Positions 1-10,600 of a stretch of DNA of 64,000 nucleotides are shown piece after piece. The stretch covers positions 332-64,331 of the forward strand of contig NZ_QGLF01000006.1 in assembly GCF_003173055.1 (NCBI RefSeq), given 5' to 3'. This DNA is from Zavarzinia compransoris (GTDB lineage Bacteria > Pseudomonadota > Alphaproteobacteria > Zavarziniales > Zavarziniaceae). The first letter of the stretch is position 1; each line of letters starts with the position of its first letter. The position numbers and the translations under genes were made by a program. The notes below the pieces were generated by a model. It saw only the letters and a program-made list of their open reading frames with translations, made no database searches and was not told the origin of the DNA.

Positions 1-829
1 AACAGGGCGACCGGGAGCACAACGCGATCGTCGAAGCTCTCCAAGCCCAGGCGACGGCGGACGCAGCGGCAGCGGCGGACGCAGCGACCGCGCATGCCAC
101 TGCCCTTGCCGGGCGTGACGACGAGATCGCTCGCCTCCAGCAGGAGCATCAGGACAGGCTGGCCGAGGCCGAGGTGGCACAACGGGCAGTCGAACAAAGC
201 CTGGGCGCCCGGATCGCCGGCCTCGAGGCCGACCTGTCCCAGGCGATCGCCGAGGGCGAGACCCGTCTGGCGGCTGCACATCTGGCCAAGGAACAGGACG
301 ACCGGGAGCACAACGCGCTCGTCGAGACCCTCCAAGCCCAGGCGACGGCGGCCGCAGCGGACGCAGCGACCGCGCATGCCGCTGCCCTTGCCGGGCGTGA
401 CGACGAGATCGCCCGCCTCCAGCAGGAGCTTCAGGACAGGCTGGCCGAGGCCGAGGCGGCACAACGGGCAGCCGAACAAAGCCTGGGCGCCCGGATCGCC
501 GGCCTCGAGGCCGACCTGTCCCAGGCGATCGCCGAGGGCGAGGCCCGTCTGGCGGCTGCACATCTGGCCAAGGAACAGGACGACCGGGAGCACAACGCGC
601 TCGTCGAGACCCTCCAAGCCCAGGCGACGGCGGCCGCAGCGGACGCGGCGACCGCGCATGCCGCCGCCCTTGCCGGGCGTGACGACGAGATCGCCCGCCT
701 CCAGCAGGAGCTTCAGGACAGGCTGGCCGAGGCCGAGGCGGCACAACGGGCAGCCGAACAAAGCCTGGGCGCCCGGATCGCCGGCCTCGAGGCCGACCTG
801 TCCCAGGCGATCGCCGAGGGCGAGGCCCG
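1..829 (+). repeat. 282-bp in-frame tandem repeat (94 codons) within coiled-coil gene
   Basis: The block beginning gggcgtgacgacgag occurs at 111, 393 and 675, exactly 282 bp apart. The copies are nearly identical at nucleotide level until divergence at about 830. A further partial copy runs off the left edge and differs from the next by a 9-bp insertion near 60-90. The copy number in the full gene is unknown. Synonymous identity as well as protein identity points to recent duplication or gene conversion. Confidence 0.92.
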
Positions 830-1865
830 CCGGACAGCGTTCGAGCAAGCCATGCTCGTGGCGGAGCAGCAGCAGAATGCTAAGCTCGACGCGCTGCAAC
901 AATGGAACGCCAGCACCGTCGCCGACTACGAAGCACGCTTGATCACCGCCCTGCGGGACAAGGATGCTGCGGAAAGCGCCTTCACCGCGCAGATCGAAGA
1001 CTATCAACGGCGTCTGGCGGACAACGCTACGGCCAGCGACCTCCTTGCCATCGAGTTGGAGACCGCACGCTCCAATCTGGCAAAGAATTCTGCACAGCTG
1101 TCGACGGTCGAGGCCGAAGCGGCACGCACTCAGCTGGAACTGGAAGCCAAGCTCGCGCAGGGCGAAGAAACCGCCCGGCTTGCCGCCGTTGCCGCCGAAA
1201 GCCGCCTGGCCGAATTGCAGACCCTGCTGGCGGAGACAGTCGCCGAGAAGGACCGGAGACTGGACGATGCCGATAAAGCTCGGGCCGAAATCGAGGGGCA
1301 GTACAAACAGCAAATCGAGCAATGGCAGAGCCGCCTGTCGACCTCCGCCGCGGATCATGGCATCGAGCTTGCGGCCGCAATCGAAGAGAAAGAGCAGATC
1401 GGCAAGGCATTCGAGGCCCGGGTCGGCGAGTATGAGCAACATATCATCAACATGAGTGCTGCCCATGACACCAGAGTAGGCGTGCTTCAGGAGACATGCA
1501 GCCAGCAGACGGCGACGATTGCCGACCTCGATGCACGGCTGTCCGCCGCCGAAGCCAGAGCCGCGGCATTGACGGAACAGCTTGCGGCCGCGGTGAGCCA
1601 GACCGAACAAAGCAGCCATCTTCAGGCCCAGTTCAGGGAATTGGAGGCATCGGCGGCGCTGGTGCAGGCCGACTACGACAAGGCGCGTACGGAAATACGC
1701 GCGCTGGAACTCGAAAAATACGTGAAGGAAAGGCAACTCGACGAACGGAATGAGGAATTCCGTTCGCTAACGGAGCGCCAACGCCTGTTGCAGCAGGAAT
1801 TGATGGCGAGCGAAGGGCAGATGCGCCTCATGAGCGATCTTCTGATGCGTGGGCGTAACCTATGA
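1..1865 (+). CDS. Coiled-coil repeat protein, 5' end outside window (partial)
   Basis: The reading frame is open from base 3 and stops at TGA 1863-1865, so about 620 residues of the C-terminal part are present. The translation is almost wholly alpha-helical and coiled-coil: rich in Ala, Glu, Gln and Arg with heptad character and no membrane segment. The first ~275 residues are a tandem 94-residue repeat with recurring GRDDEIARLQQELQDR and SLGARIAGLEADLSQ blocks; the rest is non-repeated coiled coil ending LLMRGRNL. The stop overlaps the ATG of the sulfotransferase-like gene (ATGA), so the two are translationally coupled. No enzymatic domain is visible. A scaffold or tether role in the polysaccharide locus is only an inference. 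The start and any N-terminal domain lie outside the window. Confidence 0.8.
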   Translation, partial: QGDREHNAIVEALQAQATADAAAAADAATAHATALAGRDDEIARLQQEHQDRLAEAEVAQRAVEQSLGARIAGLEADLSQAIAEGETRLAAAHLAKEQDDREHNALVETLQAQATAAAADAATAHAAALAGRDDEIARLQQELQDRLAEAEAAQRAAEQSLGARIAGLEADLSQAIAEGEARLAAAHLAKEQDDREHNALVETLQAQATAAAADAATAHAAALAGRDDEIARLQQELQDRLAEAEAAQRAAEQSLGARIAGLEADLSQAIAEGEARRTAFEQAMLVAEQQQNAKLDALQQWNASTVADYEARLITALRDKDAAESAFTAQIEDYQRRLADNATASDLLAIELETARSNLAKNSAQLSTVEAEAARTQLELEAKLAQGEETARLAAVAAESRLAELQTLLAETVAEKDRRLDDADKARAEIEGQYKQQIEQWQSRLSTSAADHGIELAAAIEEKEQIGKAFEARVGEYEQHIINMSAAHDTRVGVLQETCSQQTATIADLDARLSAAEARAAALTEQLAAAVSQTEQSSHLQAQFRELEASAALVQADYDKARTEIRALELEKYVKERQLDERNEEFRSLTERQRLLQQELMASEGQMRLMSDLLMRGRNL

Positions 1866-3373
1866 GCTCGACAGGCCCCCGGAAACCTCGCGCGCCCCGG
1901 CGCAATGCCGTGACAGACAACAAGAAAGCGAGCCCGAATGCACCTGGCGACACCACCCAGGTGTCACAGCCAGCCACATCCACCATCGTCAATTCCGATG
2001 CCAAGCCTCTGATCGAACAAGGCCGGGCGGCAATCGTCTTTGGCGACTGGGAAGCGATCCAGCCTGCGGATCTGGCACTTCTCGAACCCAATCCCGGTCG
2101 AGCGAGGCTCGCCGCGATCTATGCCGGCGCCATGGCCAACAGGGGGGACTTCAAGTCCGCCCGGGAGTTCTGCGATCGGGCCCTTCAATGGGGGGCCGAG
2201 TATGAACTGGTGGCGACGATCCTGCTGGCCTGCGCGCACGATACCCTGGGCCGGGCTGCCGTTTTTGCGGACGACGAGGCGCTGGCCGAAAAGCATTTCG
2301 CCAATGCCTTGGCACTTATTGCCCCCGGAGAGGCGAACCACCTGCTGCTGAACGCCAGGGCGGCGTCGCAAATCGCCCGCGCGCGGATGCAATTCGCGAC
2401 CGCCGGACTGCCGGCGTCGGGATCTTCCGAAGAAACGGCCAAGATTTCGCGCAGCATTCCCGAAGAGATCCTGAGCAACAAGAGCTTCTTTGCACGCTCC
2501 CATGCCGAATACCAGAGGATCGGTGCAAAGGGAGGCGCGGAACGCTTCCTGTATCTGGAAACGAAATCCCTGCCGAGATCCGGTCTGCACTATACCGAAA
2601 GGGGATTGCGCCAGATTTTCGCAGACGATTTCAGCTTCTGCGAATGGTATCAGGAGCCTGGTTGCTGCAAGAAAATGCCCTGCGCTCTCTTGGGGGAATT
2701 GGAAGATGTGGAAAACGGCAAAAAACGCCTGTCGCTGAAAATGACGAAATCCCATGATTTCGATTTGGCAGATCCGCCGTATCAACTCCCCCTGCCTGTG
2801 CACCGCCTGGTTCTGATCCGGAATCCGCTGCCCATACTGACATCGTGGTTCATGCTCGATCTGCTGGCCGGGCATGCTGAACTTCTCAGCAACAATGGGA
2901 TCGGGATCAACAAGATATACTTCAGCCATCCGGCATCGGTGGTTGCAGCAGCCTATCGGATTATTGCCGGCGCCTTCAACCCGCCCTCACCTGAAGAGCT
3001 GAGGAAATGGATCGAAGAAAAATCGAAATATATAAGCGGGTTTGTTCAAAAATGGTGCGGCGAAAACAGCAGAATGAAAAATACGCATTTAGTAAGTTAT
3101 GAGAACGCCAATCAATTTATCGTGAAAATCGCTTCAATTTTGGAGCAGAGGTTTGATTCCCAGACACGCGAACGCTTGGTTGCGTTCGCGCGGAAGTCGT
3201 CCGAGCAATTTCAACCGCGCAGCGATCCGTTCCGCGCGCCGGAGCCTGCGATATCTTCTTATCTACGGGCCAATGCGAGGGCTTTCCATGAAGGGGCTGC
3301 CCGCATCGAAGAAAATGATTCCACCGGCACCTTCGCCCGCCTCGCGGCATCAGGACTCATAACCAGTCGATGA
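1862..3373 (+). CDS. Sulfotransferase-like protein with N-terminal helical (TPR-like) region
   Basis: This is a 503-residue protein. Residues ~1-45 are basic and disordered, ~45-190 are helical with TPR-like spacing (GRARLAAIYAGAMANRGD...), and ~225-500 resemble P-loop sulfotransferases. The segment LPRSGLHYTERGL matches the 5'-phosphosulfate loop position (usually PRSGTTWL-like), and LVLIRNPLPILTSWF resembles the 3'-phosphate-binding RNPxDxxxS strand/helix. If active it would move sulfate from PAPS to a glycan or other acceptor. The loop is atypical, with Leu-His after SG instead of Thr-Thr, so activity is unproven. It starts inside the stop codon of the preceding coiled-coil gene. The 3' third is less GC-rich than the 5' part. 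Confidence 0.6.
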   Translation: MSSTGPRKPRAPRRNAVTDNKKASPNAPGDTTQVSQPATSTIVNSDAKPLIEQGRAAIVFGDWEAIQPADLALLEPNPGRARLAAIYAGAMANRGDFKSAREFCDRALQWGAEYELVATILLACAHDTLGRAAVFADDEALAEKHFANALALIAPGEANHLLLNARAASQIARARMQFATAGLPASGSSEETAKISRSIPEEILSNKSFFARSHAEYQRIGAKGGAERFLYLETKSLPRSGLHYTERGLRQIFADDFSFCEWYQEPGCCKKMPCALLGELEDVENGKKRLSLKMTKSHDFDLADPPYQLPLPVHRLVLIRNPLPILTSWFMLDLLAGHAELLSNNGIGINKIYFSHPASVVAAAYRIIAGAFNPPSPEELRKWIEEKSKYISGFVQKWCGENSRMKNTHLVSYENANQFIVKIASILEQRFDSQTRERLVAFARKSSEQFQPRSDPFRAPEPAISSYLRANARAFHEGAARIEENDSTGTFARLAASGLITSR

Positions 3374-3523
3374 CGGTTGCGGCCATCATGACGGTCGCGA
3401 GAATTACCTAAGGGCACCTTGAAGAACCGGTTTGGGTGGTATCAGAGACGAATGCGCCGCAGCAGCGGTCGAAGGCGGCTGTCACGGTACCTGAAAGAAC
3501 TACGGGACCGGCTCTGCCGTCCG

Positions 3524-4501
3524 TCAATAGAAACGATTCTCCTGCCACCACATCGCCGTCTGAATGATTGTGCGTAGGTCGCTAAACCTCGGCGACCAAT
3601 CCAGTGTATGTAGGATCCGGCTTGGGTCAGCAACCAGAACCGCAGGATCTCCCTCGCGGCGGGGGCCAATCCTGTAAGGTATTTCCCTCGCCAGGATGGA
3701 TTCAGCTGTCCGAATAACTTCGGCGACTGTCGCACCGACACCTGTACCGACATTGAAAATGCCGCTGCCCCCACCGCTTAACATTCTTTGGAGCGCAGCA
3801 ACATGGGCGGCTGCGAGATCGACCACGTGAATATAGTCCCTGATCGGGGTACCGTCCGGTGTAGGGTAATCGGAGCCAAAAATACTCAAAGGCGCACCAG
3901 ACCCGATTACAGCTTTGCACAAGAGAGGGATCAAATGCGTTTCTGGATCGTGGCTTTCGCCGACTTCCCCATCAAGATCGGCACCACTAGCATTGAAATA
4001 GCGTAGAATGGTAAATCTTAGATCTGAGGAGCAGGCAATCCAATGCAGCGCCTGCTCAAAAGCTAACTTGGTCGCTCCATAAGGATTAATCGGTATCGCG
4101 GGGTGATCCTCTGAGATTAACATTGTCTTGGGTAGGCCGTATACTGCAGCAGTCGAGGAAAATATAAGATTCTTGACTCCATTTTCAATTAAACTTGAGG
4201 CAAATGAAACTGCAGCGCCGACATTGTTATCGTAATATTTAACCGGATTCTGCATGCTCTCACCGACCAAGCTGCACGCAGCGAAATGCATAGCCGCCCT
4301 GATATCGTACTTGGCAACGGTGCCGGCAATGGCATATCGGTCTCTGATGTCCGCTTCGACAAGAGGCCCCCATTTGACGGCTTGGCGGTAACCAGTAGAT
4401 ATGTTGTCTATGGTAACTGGCAAAAACCCAGATGCAGCAAGTTGCTTGCAAGTTTGGGCGCCGATGTAACCTGCACCACCAGCAACGAGGACTGCTTTCA
4501 T
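3524..4501 (-). CDS. galE: UDP-glucose 4-epimerase
   Basis: This 325-residue cytoplasmic NAD-dependent extended SDR is predicted to interconvert UDP-glucose and UDP-galactose (or the GlcNAc/GalNAc pair) for polysaccharide synthesis. The N-terminal GGAGYIG is the NAD-binding glycine motif (residues 8-14). Catalytic SST lies at 115-117 and the YxxxK pair is Tyr141/Lys145 (NPYGATK). RYFNASGA and PDGTPIRDYIHVVDLA are typical GalE substrate and interface motifs. Length is normal for the family. It stands alone on the minus strand between a plus-strand gene and a glycosyltransferase, and is clearly lower in GC than its neighbours (42% over 4201-4260), which suggests separate acquisition. Confidence 0.92.
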   Translation of the reverse strand: MKAVLVAGGAGYIGAQTCKQLAASGFLPVTIDNISTGYRQAVKWGPLVEADIRDRYAIAGTVAKYDIRAAMHFAACSLVGESMQNPVKYYDNNVGAAVSFASSLIENGVKNLIFSSTAAVYGLPKTMLISEDHPAIPINPYGATKLAFEQALHWIACSSDLRFTILRYFNASGADLDGEVGESHDPETHLIPLLCKAVIGSGAPLSIFGSDYPTPDGTPIRDYIHVVDLAAAHVAALQRMLSGGGSGIFNVGTGVGATVAEVIRTAESILAREIPYRIGPRREGDPAVLVADPSRILHTLDWSPRFSDLRTIIQTAMWWQENRFY

Positions 4502-4768
4502 GAACTTACCTCCGCATCTTGGTCAATTGCATATCAATAGAGAGACAGAATAGCGCGTTGCATTCTGACCATCACGAAATTCTAGCCGATATCCCCGAGT
4601 ATCTTCTTCAGGCGACATGGAAGCTAGTTCGCCCAAAGAAGATGCGCACATGATAGTAGAACATTCTTTATGGTCCTGCCCTGCCTCTTTCTGGACTACA
4701 AGCGTTGTGGAGGGTGGATTTTGCTAGGATTTTCCTCCTAACCTTTCCGCCAACGAACGGCTTGGCGA

Positions 4769-6373
4769 TCAGACTTCGAATAATTGCTTGGTCAATTCCG
4801 TGCATCGCATGAACAGCTTCAAGGCACCTCTTTCGCTGCCTTCATTTTGGATCAAGATAATCCCCGGATCCTGATAAGCAACGTCTCGGAGCATTTGGCG
4901 CGCTTCGCCCGGCAACCCATCCAGCCGCCCCATCATGTCTTGACTATCGAAATTAAAATAGATGCGGTAATCAGTATCGTTATTTTCAAGGTATTTTTGG
5001 GAAAACTCATCCTTATTCGAAAAACTATGGACTTTGAACTCAACGCTGAAGGCACCCGCCTTCCTTTGTAGCAGCAGAGTAGCTTGGCCGCGCGGCACCA
5101 TGCGGACGACGCTCACCTGACTATACTCTCCAGCCCTGTAATAGACGAAGCTAAAGTCGTGCGGACCAGCCCCCTCTTTGACCTCGACGGCGGCGTCATC
5201 AGCCGGCGACGCGGCCTCGACATGGTCTTCCACCGCGACGCCCGGATGCTCAATAGTCGGGTCGGCGTGCGGCGGCGTCTCCGCTGCCGGGATGACCTCG
5301 GGGTAGTCGCGCGCCGGCAGGAAACGCCGGCAAGCCTTCAGAAAATCCCTGGCGAAGCTGCGACGCGCTTCGTCATAGTCCGCTCCGGATGTTTTCCGCG
5401 GCGGCTCGGCTGCAAATTCCGCCATGATATCGGCCAGGGCCTTCGGATCATGGCGCGGAAAATGCCGGCCGTTCTCCAGCAACTGTTCGTAGTGGACGGC
5501 CAGATCCGAGGCAACGACGAATTGCCCCATCGATTTCGCGTCTTCGATAACCGTCGACCAGCCTTCGAACAGCGATGGCTGAACCACGTAATCGGCACCA
5601 TACATCAAGGTCAGCTGGTCGGCCCGCGGGATGAAGCCCAGAAACCGGACATTCTCGCTCAGCCCCCATTCGGCAGCCCTGGATTTCAACAGATCGATAT
5701 AGCCGCCGACCCGATAATCCTTCTCGCTGCCCGTAAAGCAGACCGTTACATCGATGCCGCGTTCCTTCAGCAGCGCCAGAGCGCGAAGGACAACGATATG
5801 GTTCTTATGTATCCAGACTTGATTTGCGCACATGACATAATGTCCCGGCAAACCATATTGGGCCCTTACCTCGGGCAGTCGCTCCGGATCGAAGCGATCG
5901 AAAGCGGCGAAGCGCACCACTTCCACATTCTGGCATTCCCCGGGGTAAAATCGCTCCACATCCGCCTTCGCGTCCTCGCTGCTGACCACCAGTCCAGCCG
6001 TCTTGAAACGCAGGCGATGATGATGCCGACGATTGGCCACTTCCCCTTGGGAGAAGTAATAAGGCAGATGCAGTTCCTGGAAATCCGGAATCCAACAAAC
6101 CGTGCGGTAGCTCTGATTGGCGACCGGGTGCGGAAAAATGACATCGAAGGGATATTGCTCAGGCGCCCGCTCGAATTCTGAAAGTTCGACCCACTCCAGC
6201 TTGGGGTAGCCGCACTGGAGCATGAAGTCGACCGATTCCCTTTGGTTGCTCAAAAGGACGATGTCCGGCTGCTCGTCTTCGCGCAGAAAATTGAATGCAG
6301 CGATCAGATTGCGAAAGTAGTAACTTCCGCCGATCCAATCCTCGTTGAGCTCGAAAATAACCGCGATCTTCAT
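4769..6373 (-). CDS. GT4-family glycosyltransferase with C-terminal extension
   Basis: This 534-residue protein has an N-terminal Rossmann half (~1-170, beginning MKIAVIFELNEDW) and a nucleotide-sugar-binding half (~175-345). The latter contains ANQVWIHKNH (GT4 lysine region), VRFLGFIPRADQL and the E-x7-E donor motif EGWSTVIE. From ~375 the protein is low in similarity to GT4 enzymes: an acidic linker rich in Glu and Ala, then a mixed alpha/beta tail of ~130 residues that I do not recognise. It is predicted to act at the cytoplasmic side in assembling the surface glycan; donor and acceptor cannot be read from sequence. Its start lies 18 bp after the stop of the upstream epimerase, so the two are likely co-transcribed. 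Confidence 0.8.
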   Translation of the reverse strand: MKIAVIFELNEDWIGGSYYFRNLIAAFNFLREDEQPDIVLLSNQRESVDFMLQCGYPKLEWVELSEFERAPEQYPFDVIFPHPVANQSYRTVCWIPDFQELHLPYYFSQGEVANRRHHHRLRFKTAGLVVSSEDAKADVERFYPGECQNVEVVRFAAFDRFDPERLPEVRAQYGLPGHYVMCANQVWIHKNHIVVLRALALLKERGIDVTVCFTGSEKDYRVGGYIDLLKSRAAEWGLSENVRFLGFIPRADQLTLMYGADYVVQPSLFEGWSTVIEDAKSMGQFVVASDLAVHYEQLLENGRHFPRHDPKALADIMAEFAAEPPRKTSGADYDEARRSFARDFLKACRRFLPARDYPEVIPAAETPPHADPTIEHPGVAVEDHVEAASPADDAAVEVKEGAGPHDFSFVYYRAGEYSQVSVVRMVPRGQATLLLQRKAGAFSVEFKVHSFSNKDEFSQKYLENNDTDYRIYFNFDSQDMMGRLDGLPGEARQMLRDVAYQDPGIILIQNEGSERGALKLFMRCTELTKQLFEV

Positions 6374-6391
6374 AATTCCATACTTTCGGTT

Positions 6392-7315
6392 TTATTTGCG
6401 GTCGCCAGTTTCCCGACCCGTCACAGTTCTTTTCAGCCAATCGACATATCGGTCCAGGCCCTCTTCCAGCCCGACCTCGGCGCGCCACCCCGTTGCCAGG
6501 GCCTGGGCGATGTCGGCTTCGTAATGTTGGGGATCACCGGCCCGGACCTGCCCGTCGAAGCGAATGTCGCAGCCGCCGCCGAGACGTGCCGCCAAGCCTT
6601 CAACGATGGTCCGGATGGCGACCGCCCGGCCGGTGCCCCCGTTGATCACCGAGACATCGGCCCGGGCGGCAGCGCCCGCCGCCACGATGAGCCTGGCGGC
6701 ATCATCGACATGGATCCAATCCCGTGTTTCGGTACCGGTGCCGAAGAACGTTCCGTCCCCCCGCAGCAGCCGGTGCCCGGCATCCCACAGCAACTGCTTC
6801 CGCAGCCCTTCCCCATAGACGGAAAACAGCCGCACGATGGTCGCGGGTACCGAAAAATGCTGCGCATATTGCCGTATCAGCAATTCGCAGATGACCTTGT
6901 TCACGCCATAGGGAGAAATCGGCTTCAGCGGCGAGTCTATTCTGATGGGCATCTCGTCAAGCGTGCCATAGACACCGGCGCTCGACAGCAGCACGACTTT
7001 TGGCCCCCCTTGCTGGCGGGCGAATTCGAGAACAACCTGGGTCGTGACAACGTTGCAGGCGAAATCCTTGTCCGGACATTGGAGCGACATGGCGACCGAG
7101 CCGCTGCCGGCGCAATGGTAGATTTCCTCGACGCCCTCCGCGCAGTCGCGCAATGTCTCGAGCGTGACACCTTCACCGTTCCATGCGGCGAGATCCAAGC
7201 CCGCCGGCGGGAGACCGCGCCCGATACCGACGACGTCCCGGCCGCGGCTTATCAAACAGCTGGCGACTGCCTGGCCGATGAAGCCTGCCGCCCCGGTAAC
7301 CAGAACGCGGTTCAT
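6392..7315 (-). CDS. NAD-dependent epimerase/dehydratase (extended SDR)
   Basis: This is a 307-residue protein. The GAAGFIG motif near the N-terminus binds NAD(P). LLSSAGVYG supplies the Ser-containing strand and SPYGVNK is the catalytic YxxxK. RDWIHVDDAA and the C-terminal GWRAEVGLEEGL segment are typical of nucleotide-sugar epimerases. The substrate is undetermined: it is not a clear GalE, RmlB or WbpP. It begins 301 bp after the large GT2 fusion gene and ends 18 bp before the GT4 gene, suggesting that it supplies that transferase with a nucleotide sugar. GC content is like the bulk of the locus and unlike galE. Confidence 0.82.
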   Translation of the reverse strand: MNRVLVTGAAGFIGQAVASCLISRGRDVVGIGRGLPPAGLDLAAWNGEGVTLETLRDCAEGVEEIYHCAGSGSVAMSLQCPDKDFACNVVTTQVVLEFARQQGGPKVVLLSSAGVYGTLDEMPIRIDSPLKPISPYGVNKVICELLIRQYAQHFSVPATIVRLFSVYGEGLRKQLLWDAGHRLLRGDGTFFGTGTETRDWIHVDDAARLIVAAGAAARADVSVINGGTGRAVAIRTIVEGLAARLGGGCDIRFDGQVRAGDPQHYEADIAQALATGWRAEVGLEEGLDRYVDWLKRTVTGRETGDRK

Positions 7316-7616
7316 ATCGAGTATCCATGAGCGGCCCGTTGGCCACAGGCAACGGGGATTTTAACGCGTTTTTCCGCGAAGCCAAAACCAGTCCGCAGCA
7401 ATGAAGCACATTCGATCAGCGAGTCCAGAGCATGTCCGAAATGGCGGCTATTCCAGACAGGCTCGAACCCTTTGACGTCACGCTTCCTCGCACCGCGAAC
7501 CGGTTTCCACGTCGCCTGAAGATGCTCCAGGCAAGCTGCCGCAAGCCGACGTACCGGCCCTGCGCAGGCTGCCCGTACCGTCGTCGGTATGGTCATGGTC
7601 CTTACCTCGGCCATCC
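7316..7616. other. 301-bp gene-free gap in the polysaccharide locus
   Basis: No coding frame here has convincing composition or family resemblance. The only structure I see is the inverted repeat at 7335-7356, just before the epimerase start on the minus strand. The rest has no recognisable promoter or repeat. It may hold the 3' UTR of the GT2 fusion gene and a promoter for the epimerase/GT4 pair. Confidence 0.5.
7335..7356 (-). other. Inverted repeat upstream of epimerase gene
   Basis: CCCGTTG (7335-7341) pairs with CAACGGG (7350-7356) around an 8-nt loop. On the minus strand it sits about 20 nt before the epimerase ATG and has no T-run after it. It could be a leader hairpin or a weak terminator of the preceding gene; the call is low. 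Confidence 0.35.
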
Positions 7617-10600
7617 CTAGCGTTTGGAAAACGACACTTCGGGCAACGGCACCTTGGGGAACCGCGCTTCCTTGCGTTCGTTCTGCAAGAGCATGATATC
7701 GTCCCGACGGCTGAGCACCTGGGCCGGATTGCCACCGACCACGCAATAGGGGGGGACGTCCTTGGTCACCACCGACTGCGATGCCACGATGGCGCCGTCG
7801 CCGATCGTCACCCCTTTCATGATCGTGGTGCCGAAACCGATCCAGACACCGTCGCCGATGCGCACCGGCCCCGCCGCGACATCGTACCAATTCTTGAAGG
7901 CGCCGAGGCTCCCTACCGTGCTACCGGTCAACCAGTCGGTAGGATCGTTCTCGCGCAGGCCGCGGTCAAGGGAATGGGCATTGCTGTCCATGACCACCAC
8001 ATCCCACGACAGCATCGTGTTGCGGCCGATATGGATGCCTTCGGGCTGCGAGCAGATCAGCAGGCAATGGCCGCCAATCGATGTCCCGTCGCCGATCGTG
8101 ATCTGCCCGCAGCCACGTTCGAAGACATAGGTGCCGCTGATGTCGCAATTGTCGCCCACGCGCAGATAGGGCCGGTTTTCGCGGTAGTTCCGCACATCGA
8201 CATGAGCGCCGCCCACTCGCGAATTGCGCCCGGCATCAATCGCCGCGTGGCTCTTGCGCACCGGCGGCGCTATGTGCTGTTCCAGCCCGCCGTCGATCAG
8301 GTCAAATGCCTCGAAAATCAGGCCGAGATTCCTGCTGTCCATCTGCTGCGCCCGCTCGATGCGAACGTGGACGAGAGTCTGGTCGAGGCTGGCGTTGAGC
8401 GGTACGGAGAATGCGTGCGGCTGCGCGATATCGGTCGCCATGCAGGGGACAATCTGGATGAAATTGTCGGTCTCGATTGTCAAGACCTGCCCATGGATGA
8501 CGTTGCGATAGCGAAGCTGCAATACCGGCTGCGTCATCCCCGCCGGATTGACGCGGAACACGACGTCGTGCCCCCGGCTCCACATGAAGCGCGCCGGTGC
8601 CCCGTCGATCGATGTGCCATCCTCGACGTCGTGCAGCCCCCCCACCTGATGGGGGCGAATGGTGCTCGACAGCGGATGCACCGCGGCTTCCGGCGACACG
8701 TTATTCAACAGGTCGCGTTCCGCGAACGTTGCCAAGCGCCGCCATGCGGCGGCTTCCGCGTCCGGCAATGCAGCGATCCAGTCCGGAGCGAGTTCGTTGA
8801 GAAGCGCCAGATCGTCGTTGCCGGCACTGAGCCGCCACACTTTGCGCTCCTGCTCGTTCATATCGGCGAGCACGGCGCGGACGAATTCCTGGCGCAGATC
8901 CTCGGGCACCTGGACCTGGATGAACGGCGTCGGCATCAAATAGGTGACCGATATGGCCGGCATCCGCTCCAGCAGCCCCTCTTTCGCCAGGAAATCGAGG
9001 CAGAGACGGCGAACATGCAGGAAATCGAAGAGTTTTCGGCTCCGCACCGTGGAGATGGAGCCGGACCGGATCCGGTAATAATAACCGACCGCCGGATCGA
9101 CGAAGATCACATTGAGGCGCGCCACCAGGTTCAGCGCGAACTGGTGATCCTCGTAATAATAGCCGACCGGGAATGTGAGGTGGTTGGTTTCGATGACATC
9201 CCGTCGAATGATGAAACGCCAAGCCTGGGCGTTCCACGGCGCCAAGGAGGCAAAGATCTGCTCGCTGCGGGCGGGATGATAGAGGAAACCGGAATACCGC
9301 GGATTTGCCACCGACTGATTGCTGATGTTCTCGTGTTCATCGATGTAGGCAAAGTTGACCTTGTAGGCGTCCGGCCGCGCCTCTTGGAGAATGCGCGCGA
9401 TCCGCGTCAGGCAGTCGTCCCGCAGGAAATCGTCGGAGTCGACGAACCAGACATAGTCGCTGCGGCAGTCGAGCAAGCCGGACAACCGGGCCTGGCTCGG
9501 CCCCTGATTGGCCTGCGTGACGATCCGGACCCGGCCGTCGAGCGCCGCAAAGGCGCGGGCGACGGCCGCGGTATAGTCGGTCGAACCGTCATCGACGACA
9601 ATGAGTTCGAGATCCTCCATGTCCTGGCAGAGAATGCTGCTGATGCAGCGCCCGAGAAATTTGCCGACATTGTAGCTCGGCAGCACGAAGGATATCAGCG
9701 GGGCCTTTTCCGGCGTCCGGCCGAAGAACCGCAAGCCGTTCTTCTTGTAAAGCTCCTCGATCTCGTCCCATTTGATGCCCGAGAAAACGTCCAGCATCGT
9801 TTCTCTCGGAACGTTGCGGGCCTTCAGCGCCATCGCCGTGCTGACATTGAGCGGCAAATGGTCGTATTTCGCGATTACGGGCTTGGCGACCTCGGGCTCC
9901 TTCCAGCCGCGCGCGGCAAACAGGAGCGTCAATGCGTCTTCGCGCTCGATATTGATCAGCGGGAAGTTCTGCTTGATCAGCGCATGCGCCTCTTCCCAGA
10001 TCAGATCGGGGTTATTGTTCGACATCCCGGTCAAGGGGAACAGGACGACCGGCTGGGCGACATAGGCGAACGTGCGGCCGGCATGGATGGCGCGGTGCAT
10101 CCAGCGGGTATCTTCGGCCATGGGATAGACGAGTTCGAACCGGCCGACCTCGTCATAGGCCTTCCGGGTCGCAAACATACCGTTGTGACCGACCGGGCCG
10201 CCGCTGATGAAGGCGTTCAACCCCCAGGGCTCGTCCTGCCGCTTATTGATCCTGCCGCCGGTCGCACGCTCGATCGTCTGGCCGCCGACGACATCCGCGC
10301 CGGTCTGGTAATATTTCTCGGCCACCGCGTCCAGGGCGCCGGGCAAATAGCAGTCGCCGGCGCCGACAATGCCGATCAGCGTCCCGCGCGCCATCGCGAG
10401 CCCGCGGTTGAGGGCATCGTAAAGGCCCTTGTCCCGCTGCGAAATGAATTGCGTGACGACGTCCGAGCTGGCCGCGGCGATTTCGAGGGTCTTGTCCCTG
10501 GAAGCGCCGTCGAGAACGATGCATTCGATATCGTCGCGCGCCTGGTCGCGGATCGACTGCAGGGTCGCCGGCAGATCTTCGGCGGCATTGAAGGTCGCGA

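Noticed and set aside
1-829. CRISPR array or noncoding satellite
   Set aside because: The repeat is 282 bp, in frame within a long coiled-coil coding sequence, with no spacers.
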